Shown here: positions 1 through 9,634 of the stretch, one piece after another
How positions within the stretch are numbered: position 1 is the stretch's first letter
How the letters are laid out: each line of letters opens with the position of its first letter
NCBI GenBank assembly: GCA_029844215.1
Contig: CM056730.1
Span: forward strand, 53,084,924 to 53,148,923
Direction: 5' to 3'
Length of the DNA stretch: 64,000 nucleotides
Source: Przewalskia tangutica
Lineage: Eukaryota > Streptophyta > Magnoliopsida > Solanales > Solanaceae
The notes under the pieces: model-generated
Seen by the model: only the letters and a program-made list of their open reading frames with translations
Databases searched by the model: none
Told to the model about the DNA's origin: nothing
Program-made: the position numbers and the translations under genes

Positions 1-83
1 TGGTTTCCATTCTCCTCATTCGAGATCGTGCCTTAGAGCCGTGTTGTAAGTTGACCCTCCGACGTGTTTCGCTTTTTACGATT

Positions 84-1227
84 ATGCCTCTGCGCGAAGG
101 CAACCGTGGCCCGTGAGGCAAGGCGGCCGAGGAGCCGCTAGTGGGATTCAGGAGTACGAGGCGCAGCCGGCCAAGACTGAGGTAGTGCTTGACGGCGAAG
201 TTTTGCGACGCCGCCAAAGACCAGAAGAGTTTAGAGCCGCAGCGGTGGCCGAGACTACAAGACTGAGCCTCCACCCCACATGCCGAGCGGGAGATGGGTC
301 ACGCGAGATGGCCCGATTATCGCCGTGGTCAGGCCGATATGAGGATAGGTCGGACGCAGCAGTTCAGCCCAAAGAAGACTGTAGTGCACCCGCGGCGCAT
401 TTGAGGCTACGGATTTCCTTAGTCAGAGCCCGCTCGAGTTTTACGGTCGAGGCGGAGGATGATCCGCAGGAGTTCATCCGTCGATTCTGCAGGATCATGC
501 GGGTGATCAAGGCTTGAGACCGAGTGCGTGACATTTGTTCGACGGCCGCGTGACACCGATCGATTGGTTTGACTCGTGGGAGCTTTCCGGGAGAGCATGC
601 ACTTCCACCGTTTGGGATGAGTTTTCGGGGCCTTCGGCACATTTCTTGCCTCCAGGATGAGGAGGGCTCGGTAAACGATTTTTGATGTTGAGGCGAGCGG
701 CGCGATTCGGGAGTACAATGTGAGTTCGACTCATTGGCGGTATGTTCCCGCATTAGTAGCTAGTATGGAGGATCGAGTGCACCGATATGTTACAGGCTCG
801 ATGATTACCTAGCAGAGTTGTTCGGTGTTTCCACCCGTAGGGCATGGACATTGCCCGCACGCAGCTCATGCACTTGGGTGCGGCGAGCGCAGATCGACGT
901 GGACCGCCACAGAAGGCCAAGACGGCCGGATATTTTAGCGACCGAGGCGGACCGCCAAGAAAGATACTAGTTTTGTACCTCCGCCATTCTCGAGTGGTCC
1001 TCCGCAGCCTTCGACCTGGGATATTCGGAGCGGTCGTGGCTCCTGTGTTTCGATGTTCGAGGAGTAGGTGTTGGCGACGATCACCCTACCTCGGTGGTCG
1101 ATGTGGTAGACCGCATTTCGGGGAGTGTCGTAGTACCAAGGGAGCTTGTTATTCCTGCGGCCGTCAGGGCCATGTGAAGAGAGACTGTGCTTATAAGAGA
1201 GGTTCAGCGCACGACTCACCTTCGTGA
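84..1227 (+). pseudogene. gag: Z gag, decayed (capsid/nucleocapsid)
   Basis: Gag builds the virus-like particle and packages the RNA. The likely start is the ATG at 84, in the context ATGCCTC-G-GAAGGCAACC that also opens the gag of A, B and C. Reading is broken by frameshifts. The last third is open from 844 to the TGA at 1225. It carries an upstream C-R-P-H-F-G-E-C stretch and a good CCHC knuckle, CYSCGRQGHVKRDC, at 1147-1188, in the order usual for Tekay/Del-type gag. Segments parallel those of A (20778-22101), for example the stretch around 844-890 that matches A at 21549-21580. Not functional as it reads. Confidence 0.8.
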
Positions 1228-2059
1228 TCGATGGTGGGTTCATCACCTTCATACGATACGCCTGCAGGCGTGCCTATGATTAGAGTGAGCGGTAGCTTCG
1301 GTATATCCTTAACCTCTAGAGTTTTGGTACTGATATGATGATCTAATTATTATGTGCTATGTGCGAATAGCGTTGTGTTAATTGTGAGTTAGAAAACATG
1401 GTTAGTTGGGAGGCTAAGTATGGGGTCATGGCAAGTATGAACCCTAGACTGTGTCACGATTGAGACCTTACAGGTAAGGTCGTCTTGAGTAAAAGATCTA
1501 TTTTATGTTTGACCTTTATCAGAGTGCGTAGTGTACGTGGGATATGTTTGTGTGATCACCCCGGTAATGTGAAATGGAAGTGGTAGCTTTCGCGACTGTA
1601 GAGGTAAGATTGTTCGGATCGGGGACAAGAGCGTGATGCGTTAAGTGGTCGGTTGGGGCCATGTTGAGGGTCAACCCGCGTCCGTTCGGCGGCGGTCACT
1701 CAGCGGTCCCGCCAGGTGGCAGGGTCACGAGGGTGCTAGGCCCAAGTTTAGATGACCATCGTATGAGTTCATAGATACGTTCGATCAGAATCTGTTCGTG
1801 AAGGCCGGGAATGGCCTTAGGGGAAATCGAGGTTAGTGAGATGACCAAGTTTGGAGGTAGAGACTCCAAGGGTTGGAAACGAGCGTTGTATGTGGTACGG
1901 ATACGAACGAGTTCGAGTGTTCGAGACGAGTACTACGAGAAGCGGAGAAGTGAACGTGTTTTATGGCCAGTGTGGCATGATCGCTTTCGTAAGTATAGCG
2001 GAAGACTATACGGTACCGCTTGTTTGAGACCTAGAAGGAACATTCGGACGAATGTTTCT
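1228..2059 (+). other. Z 3' internal module without ORF
   Basis: About 830 bases between the gag stop and the PPT. No pol domain is recognisable. It contains a block at about 1706-1760 (GTGGTC...GGTCCCGCC, then TAGGGTCACGAGGGTG and TAGGCCC) found at the same relative place in A (about 22436-22490), in both C copies (about 42688-42738 and 48828-48878) and, reversed, in D (about 35905-35960). The short frame at 1811-2089 runs across the PPT into the LTR and is not a gene. Confidence 0.6.
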
Positions 2060-2500
2060 AAGGGGGAAGAATGTTATACCAGATTTTGAGTATGCACGTA
2101 TGGACGACGCATCTAAATTTGAGCCTTAAGTTAGGCATTGGATTCGATTTGGGCACAAGTGCCGATTAGAGTCGTTTTTCGACGAAACGTTTCCACAGCT
2201 TTCGTAGGGGAATTTCCGGCTATGTCATTTTTATTTTTTGCGGATTTTTCCGAGAGACGAAACATTTTGGACCAACGGGAGGGTGACATGTGTCACCTCA
2301 CATTGGAAGCAAATGGAAGGTTGGACGATTTGGCGCCCAAGAGGCCTCGTTGGCCTTGGCCGATCGCTCCCTTTGTGCCTAGTTTTGTGGCTTGTTTTGT
2401 GGAGTGTTTTGTGGAGTGTTTGTGGGTGCACTTGGCTTGATCTTGGCCTTACACTTGCCTTGCACTTGGCTAAATCTTGGCCATTGGCCTTTGGGTTTGC

Positions 2501-2508
2501 TATAAATA
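2501..2508 (+). promoter_or_regulatory. TATA box of Z LTR
   Basis: TATAAATA in the context TTTGCTATAAATACCCC, at the same LTR position and with the same flanks as in A and C, followed by the conserved TTCTTCATCCAAAA. This is the probable start of the LTR promoter; inferred from sequence only. Confidence 0.65.
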
Positions 2509-4468
2509 CCCCTTGGTTGATGAACTTTCTTCATCCAAAAATCATTTCCAAGCCTTGAAATCTCTCCTTTGTGTTGAAATTCGTCCAAGCCCTCCCCTGT
2601 GGAGCTTGGCCGAGAGGTCTCCTCCCTCATGAGGTCTAGCCGTGGGTACCCCTAGCCTAGTTGTTTCAGATAATACATCCCCTCAGGTATTGAAATACTC
2701 CTCCAAGTATTGTTATAATGCCCAAAATACCTTAGCCTTTTACCTTGTAGTATTCCAAAGTTACCTCTATACGTAGAGTCCGAAATACTACTACCTTTTT
2801 TCCCTTTAGTCTCAAACCAAACCCTAAGAAAATCTTCGTTGATTGGTTGAAGTATTTAAGTAGAAGTTGGTTAGAACTTCTAAGGGTTGTTTGGAGCGCG
2901 AGCACCGAGTTGAGCTAAACGTTGCTAAGGATCGACATTTAACTTGGATAATTATGGGCTTATCGAGGTAAACATCATCGCCCTTCTATTGTAATCGAAA
3001 TTACATATTGTAAGAATATATAGTTGAGGTATACTATATATAGAACTATACTTAGTAATCGTGGCAATGTCTTTTGACTTAAGCTGAAGAATTAAGAATC
3101 GAATCAATCAGTAATTACATAGGATCAGACACGAGACTTGTGTAGTAGAATTGTACACGCCAGGTTAGGCGTGTAAACCCCCTGGTTGGCTTGGTAGCCT
3201 CGATAGAGAAGGAGATTTACGCTGTGGCGGGAGAGATGCCGAATTTTCTCGTAGAATATTCTACGTTGTGGTCTAGATGATAGGCGCTGTGGCCTTATAG
3301 GTTGAAGTACTACGTGTGGCGCGATTTACTTGGCTCGGCGAGTAGCCGATCGTTTGAGCTTTTTGCTTATTGTCGATAAATCGTCGCGAGGTATGTGAAC
3401 CTCTTCCTATCTCTTCTAGCATGATATGTGTGTAACTATGTAGTACGGTAGACGTACATGTGTTTAAAATACTTTGTGGTTTTTAAAAGGAATCATGTGA
3501 ATTATAAATCGCTTGTTATAATAAAGAACTTGATGTATTTCAAAAGATTTATAAATCGCTTTTTAAGGAAAGTAACACTTGGTTTTAAAGGTTTTAAAAA
3601 GAGTTATACTAGCTTTATGGGAGTTAGGTATAATGTCTTAAGATAGGTAAAGAAAATAGTTTACTGATGTTAGAAGTTAAGAGACTTGATCTTATGAGAT
3701 AAGAGACTTAACTTATTTGTTTTAATGTGGATGTTTGTGTGAAACCTCATTCGTGAGTAATGAGTACTTGGTTTTATGTTTTACTCGATTTGGAAATCGA
3801 ATGTGTATCGACTGCACCACCGCGGCGTTAATAAAGGAAAATGTATTGAATAATGATGTATTGTATTAAAACCGTAGAAACCTCCATCCGCATAGAAACT
3901 AAGATGAGACAAAATGATATACATTTTCTAGATCATGGTCTTTGTAATAAGAATGTTGTAAACAAGAATAACCTACTCAATTGTTCAAAAAGGAAATCAA
4001 GTGATTAAGTTTATGAACTATGAAACCATTTGAAAATGAGAAACTTGAGTAATTGAAACTAGGCAACCGAACTTAGGAAAAGAATGTTGTTACTTGATTT
4101 TGCAAGGAATGTGGGTTGGTCATTCTAATACTACGTATCGGGTGACTTTTATAAAAGTAATGGAGCTCTTTTAAAAGGACTTAGCGTATGTAGTACTTTG
4201 GGGTTAAAAACCCGGACTTTGGCATAAAATGAAAGTACCTTGAGTTGTGTGAAACTTGCCTATGCTTGTTGTTGTGAAACTTGCCTATGCTTGTTGTTGT
4301 GAAACTTGCCTATGCTTGTGATGATAGCCTTTGTTGTGCAAGTGGTATTTACGTTACCGCTCTCTCGATAGAGGCGGTTGACTTGTTGAGAACTTACTTG
4401 ACGTCTTTGGCGGTGATGGAGAATTCCACGTATGTTTCCATTTTGATTATCGTCTTATTGTTGATGTC

Positions 4469-4752
4469 ACATGGACATGTCTACACCGATGTTGTATTCC
4501 GGGGCATGCGTTACGCGGCCGGGTTGATTACCCGATATATGGTTATTTCGGTTCCATGGACTTGTCTACACCGATGTTGTATTCCGGGGGCATGTGGCCA
4601 GGCGGCAGGGTTGACACCCTAGTATATTGTTGTTGAGGTTACACGGGCATGTCTACACCGGCGTCAGATTCCGGGTACGTGGCCACGCGGCCTTGTTATT
4701 GTTGCATCATGGACATGTCTACACCGGCGTCAGATTCCGGGGGCATGTGGCC
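4469..4752 (+). repeat. Central tandem array of Z LTR (4 units)
   Basis: Four imperfect units (starts near 4469, 4554, 4640, 4709) share CATGTCTACACCG, GATTCCGGG or TATTCCGGG and a CATGTGGCCA end. A single copy of this core occurs in each A LTR (about 19977 and 25677), next to A's own array of another unit. Confidence 0.75.
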
Positions 4753-5350
4753 ATGATGCGAACATGATGGATGTGGTGGGCGTGAGACCCATAGTTATAT
4801 TTGAGTGGTGACTTTGAGGGCGTGAGTCCCTGACTTGACTGCTGTTATGTTGTGAACTGTAGTTTGGTTATCATACATGTCTCCTGCTTTATATAGACTA
4901 GTATGATTTCATTTACAGTATTTTACAGTTTCACATACTTGGTACCTGTTGTACTGACCTCCTTCGGGGGGCTGCGTTCATGCCGCAGGTAGAAGTACAT
5001 TGGCTGTCGATCCCCGCCAGGATCACGTTTAGCTTTTTGGAAGCTCCGTTTGTGGAGGCTTATCTTTGTATGTGTTCCCCGAGTTGTAGGTTCTTGTACA
5101 TTCGTGGGTATGGCGGGCCCCGTCCCGTCATAGTTGTTGTATAAATCTTAGAGGTCAGAGTAATCACAAGTGTGGTTTGTAAAAAGGATAATCGTCGGTT
5201 TTATGTATATACACCAAGGCAACTGTTTGGTTGCTCGTTTATTTATGATATCTCTTCTTTCATGATTCATTTTTTATATTCCGCTTATTTTCTCTTATGT
5301 TGTATCACTAGGGTGCCCGGTAAGGCACGATGACGGCCCGTTTCGGCGCA

Positions 5351-7060
5351 TACTCACTCTTTAAAAACAAGTAACCTATACCTTTAAATCAAGTTCTCCT
5401 TTCCCAAAATCAAGTTGTTTATAAGTCAAGTTATCATTTTAAATCCAATGATAAAACCATTCTTATTTTCAAATCAAGGTAACTTTATTCTTTAAAAGAC
5501 TACACACCCATTACTCATGAGTGAGGTTTTACAACTTTTAACATAATTTAAGTCCTTAATATTTCATAACAAGTCACTTAACTTTGGAATCAAGTCAAGG
5601 ACACAAAAGGAAAATCAAATTCCTTTAAACACACGCGTCTACCGCACTAAATATATTTCACAAATATCATGCTAGAAAGGATAGGAAGAGGTTCACATAC
5701 CGCGACGATTATCGACAATTAGCAAACGCTCCAAAGTACTCTAACATTGCTCGCCTTTTCCACCCTTCAAGTAGAATACGCTACTCGTAGCACTTCAACC
5801 TATAAAGGCCACAAAACGCCTATCAACCTCTAGATCTCTTCAGAGAATAATTCGATACAAGATTCCTTATTCTACGGAAAATTCGAAGACCTCCCCGCAA
5901 CCACATAAATCTCCTCCTCTAACGAGGCCTGCTACCAAAACAACAATCCCCGGGGGGGGGGGGGTACACGGCGAACCGGACGTGTACAATTCTACTCCAC
6001 AATAATAATACAAGTCATCAGAATACAAATTCTATGTAAATACAGTTCAATTCTTTATAATTATCCTTCCAATATATCTTATACTCAATTCTAAACTACT
6101 ACAACATGTAATCTCCAATTACAATAGGGGGACAAAGATAATTACCTCGATAAGCCCAAAATTATCCAAGATATATGTCGATCCTGAGCAACGTTTAGCT
6201 CCAATTCCTTACGCTCCAACCCGCTCCAAGCAACCCTTAGAAGTTTCTAAACAACTTCTCTTAAAACTTCATCTAAGCTATGAAGATTTTTCTAGGGCTT
6301 CATTTTGCGACTATGGAATAAAGTAGTATTTTTCCGGGCTCTTAGTATTGAAATAACTTTGGAATACTACTAGGAATACTAGGCTAAGGTATTTTGGGAT
6401 AATACAACAATACTTGAAGAATTCTACTCAAGGTGGGGGGGGGGGTGTTTGGACGAGAACTCACTAAGGGAGGGAGGGGAATTTTTTGCCTTGGAAACTT
6501 TCTAATGTGGATGAAATAAAGTCTTGCACACAAGGGGTATTTATAGGGAAATCAATGGCCAAGATCTAGGCAAGTGGATGGTGAGGATGGGGTACATGTG
6601 TGTGGGTAGTTGGCCAACCATTTGGCTACCACAAAAATGGGACAAGTGGCCACCATAAAAATGGGCCACTTGTCCACCAAAAACGCCCCACTTCTTCTCC
6701 AATTCGCCAACATGGCCACACGGGGTGACAAGTGTCGCCCCCCTACTCGTCCAAAATATTTCATCTTCAGAAAATATACGTAATGCCAAAAATCCAAAAT
6801 AAAGTGGGCCCTACAAAACCAGAAATTCTCAGTGGGCCCCACGTGACCAATTTCGGAAATAAAATTCCATAATTCTCAAATATTCCAAAAAGTCCGAATA
6901 CCAAATCTGGGAATCCAATTCCCATTAATGAACCTTTTTCCTTCACAAAATCCGGAAACTTTTCCGTCGAAAAATCACATCTTTCTTCCTTTCCAATTTT
7001 AATGTCGTATTTACGTACGTACGTCCTCATATACATACTCTGGAACTACGGGGTGTAACA
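5351..7060 (-). repeat. G: truncated minus-strand LTR fragment
   Basis: Read on the minus strand it starts TGTTACACCCCG at 7060 and follows the family order: GTATGTATATGAGGACGTACG, a G-box-like block near 6725, TATA at 6538-6545, then A/T-rich LTR interior. It stops in the middle of the LTR at about 5350 against the end of Z, so about half the LTR is missing. No PPT precedes 7060, so it was a 5' LTR or a solo LTR. It holds long G runs at about 5952-5964 and 6437-6447. No gene is present; frames at 6541-7036 lie across promoter sequence and look like chance. Confidence 0.75.
6538..6545 (-). promoter_or_regulatory. TATA box of LTR G
   Basis: TATTTATA on the plus strand, that is TATAAATA on the minus strand, directly followed by CCCC as in the other LTRs. 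Position from the LTR start matches A and Z. Confidence 0.55.
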
Positions 7061-7874
7061 CCTTTCAACATATATTCCAAAATCAAAAGCCTGAACAGTT
7101 ATATCCTTTACAAACCCAACTCACAATGGGACTACAAACCTCTAAGAGTTTATAACAACTATGACGGGACAGGGCCCCGCCATACCCCTGAATGTACATG
7201 AACCTACAATGACAGGGAATCATACCAAAAGATAAGCCTCCGGAGAAACGGAGCTTCCCAAAACGCAGAATTGTGACCCTATGAGCCAGGATCAACAATC
7301 GATGTACCTCTACCTGCGGCATGAACGCAGCCCCCTGAAGGAGGTCATTAAAACAAGTATCAAGTATGTGAAACTGAAAGTACTGTAATGAAATCACAAT
7401 AGTCTATAATAAAACAAGAGACATGTATGATAACTAAAATACAGTACACAAAGCCTGGTTAACAACAAGAGTAATGAAAATCAATTTCATCTTTTAAAAG
7501 ACCATTTCACAATATAAGCAGTCATATCAAGTCAGGGACGGATGCCCTCAAAATCATTACTCAAATATAACCACGGGTCTCATGCCCACAATATCAAGCG
7601 TGCCCGTGGAATTCCATCCTCACTGCCGGCAGGCGCCAATGTAATATATGAGAGCAAATAGGTGTAACCTGGACGGTTCTGAATAGGCAGCCAATGATAA
7701 AACTAGGGCCATTCTCCCATAGTATCATTGTGCAAACCCAAATCCTGGACTCCCGCAATCCGCATAGGTCGCGTGGACACGCATGAGGTATTCCTCGCAT
7801 CGGGGGTAGCAAACCCGCGGTATTTCCTGGACTCCCGCAATCCGCATAGGTCACATGGACCCGCATGAGGTATT
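7061..7874 (-). repeat. E: minus-strand LTR fragment, part 1 (3' side)
   Basis: The 3' half of another LTR on the minus strand, lacking roughly its last 150 bases because G abuts it at 7060. The family marks GCCTGAACAGTT, the GC hairpin (7161-7183), CTGCGGCATGAACGCAG (7315-7331) and ATCATACATGT are present. It ends at the TSD GTATT (7870-7874), where D inserted, and continues at 41631. A tandem unit of about 83 bases (CCTGGACTCCCGCAATCCGC ... GCATGAGGTATTCCTCG) starts near 7744 and 7827. Confidence 0.8.
7870..7874. repeat. Target-site duplication of D, left copy
   Basis: GTATT immediately before TGTCACG at 7875; the partner is at 41626-41630. Confidence 0.93.
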
Positions 7875-8430
7875 TGTCACGCCCCGAACCCCGGGCCCGT
7901 GACTGGTGCCCTACCTGGGCACCCTTCTACCTTATCAACACAAGTAAACTGCGGAAATTTAATAGCACCTCTCCTTTTCTTTTCTTTTTTAAAACCAATC
8001 GTACGTGAAAGGGCAAAGCCGACAAGGCTGCCATATACTATACATAACAAAAGACACTACACCGTACATGAGTCCAATCCCACATATGAATACATACCTC
8101 TAAGAGTTAAACTGAAATATGACGGGACAAGGCCCCGCCGTACCCATAACCGTACAAAAGCCTGTACTGAAAGAACTATACCAAAAAGATAAACTCCTGA
8201 ACAGAGGGAGCTATCCAAAACTCGGCGGTCCTACACTGCCGATCACCAAACAACAGACCTAAACTGCGGCATGAACGCACTTCAAGGAGGTCAAGACGAA
8301 GAATGTACCAAGTATGTGAGCGATGAAATCAGAATGAAATCATAACAGTCTAAACAAAGCAGAAGACATGTATGATAGCCAACCTACAGTACACAATACA
8401 TAAGCAGTCATATCAAGTCAGGGACGCAGG
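7875..8430 (-). repeat. D 3' LTR, terminal part (left of B)
   Basis: Reverse complement of the last 556 bases of the D LTR. It matches the 5' LTR at 37399-37940. The outer end reads TGTCACGCCCCGAACCCCGG..GTGACTGGTGCC, cleaner than the 5' LTR copy. It ends at GCAGG (8426-8430), where B inserted. Confidence 0.92.
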
Positions 8431-9478
8431 TGTCACGACCCGACCTCGGATCCGTGACTGGTGCCTTACCCCGGGCACCCTTGTGATACAACATCAGAGA
8501 AAACCAGCGGAAATAAACTCACAAACAAGAACCATATAAGATAAAATAGGCTAACACAAAAATGGCTACCTTCCCGTAACATAAATAAAATGAATCAATA
8601 GCTTACATCCTTAATAACCTCATTTATAACCGGACTACAGGCCTCTAAGAGTTTGTAACAACCATGACGGGACAGGGCCCCGTCATACCCCTGAATGTAC
8701 ACAAAACCTACCACGTCAGGGAGAACCGTACCAAAAATCAAGTCAAGCCTCCGGAGTAATGGAGCTTCTGACACCTGAGCAAAGATCCTACGAATGAGGA
8801 TCCACCACCTGCTTACCCTTACCTGCGGCATGAACGCAGCCCCCGAGGAAGGGGGTCAGTACACAACGTACCAAGTATGTAAAACTGGAAAATACTGTAA
8901 TAATATCATAAGTCCAAAATACACTGACGATATAGATAAAAATCAAATTATGTTGCACTGTGCCTTACTAACAATGGGAGTAACAAGTATAAGTATAATA
9001 CTGCATGAAAATAGGAGGCTCATGATCAAGACAGGATCTCTCGCCCGTAGTATCATTAAGCAATCCTACTCCTGGGACTGTTTCACCCGCATGGATCCTG
9101 TGGATCCGCATAAGGCCATCCGCCTCGCATGGGACTGTTTCACCCGCATGGGACTATTTCACCCGCATGGATCCTGTGGACCCGCATGAGTACCATCGCC
9201 GCACTCGCATGAGACTATTTCACCCGCATGGATCCTGTGGACCGGATCCGCATGAGTACAAGCGCCGCACTCGCATCATGGGTAGCAAATCCATGGCATA
9301 AGTAGTAAACCATCCTAATGGACGCATACCCGTGGACCATCCATCGTGTCAGTATGTCCAAAGGAAATAACAAGAATCCGCATACTCGTGGGCCACCCAA
9401 CGTGTCAGTATGCCAACAGGAATTAACAAGAATAACCTGGGGTCTACCCCGTAAGAGCATATCACCTAGCACAACCGG
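8431..9478 (-). repeat. B 3' LTR, piece 1 (LTR 3' end)
   Basis: Starts on the plus strand with TGTCACGACCCGACC and matches the 5' LTR from 29090 to about 30108. It contains the perfect GC hairpin (8664-8686), CTGCGGCATGAACGCAG (8823-8839) and tandem ATGGATCCTGTGGA units near 9090-9260. The match to the partner LTR stops after ACAACCGG (9478), where LINE sequence begins. Confidence 0.9.
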
Positions 9479-9634
9479 TTGAAGGTCAACAAAGGTACGG
9501 GTGGAACCTATTATATTACCTCTCACTAAGAAAACGCTCTCAACGTTTCCCCTTAGTTGCTCCTTCAGTTTTTCCTCTTCTTCCCCTTAGATTTTCGTTT
9601 GTTTCACAATGGTTTAATTGTTATTGTTCACAAT

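Larger units (their letters stand above)
1..5350 (+). mobile_element. Element Z: truncated gag-only Ty3/gypsy element (internal end plus 3' LTR)
   Basis: The window opens inside the internal region of a plus-strand LTR retrotransposon. A decayed gag is followed by about 830 bases without a credible gene, the conserved hairpin AACATTCG-GA-CGAATGTT at 2039-2056, a purine tract at 2060-2071, and an LTR beginning TGTTATACC at 2072. The 5' LTR lies outside the window. No protease, reverse transcriptase or integrase is seen between gag and the PPT, as in elements A, B and D. The right end has lost the usual CGTGACA terminus and runs into opposite-strand LTR sequence at about 5350, so the element is cut there and no TSD can be read. 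Confidence 0.85.
2072..5350 (+). repeat. Z 3' LTR (about 3.28 kb)
   Basis: Starts TGTTATACC directly after the PPT. It contains the promoter-like part (palindromic TGACATGTGTCA box at 2283-2296, TATAAATA at 2501), an A/T-rich middle with AAGTTAAG/CTTAACTT inverted repeats near 3676-3715, three 26-base direct repeats at about 4250-4320, a tandem array at 4469-4752, the stem CTGCG-TTCATGC-CGCAG near 4970, the GC hairpin near 5112 and the terminal GGTGCC...GGCAC inverted repeat near 5313-5328. The final CGTGACA is lost, so the right limit is good to about 5 bases. It differs from A mainly in its first 100 bases and its central array. Confidence 0.88.

Noticed and set aside
2138..2630. Frames over the Z promoter region (repeated VLWSVLWSV and similar)
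   Set aside because: They cover the TATA region and short GTTTTGTGGAGT repeats; the equivalent LTR sites in A and C do not keep the frame.
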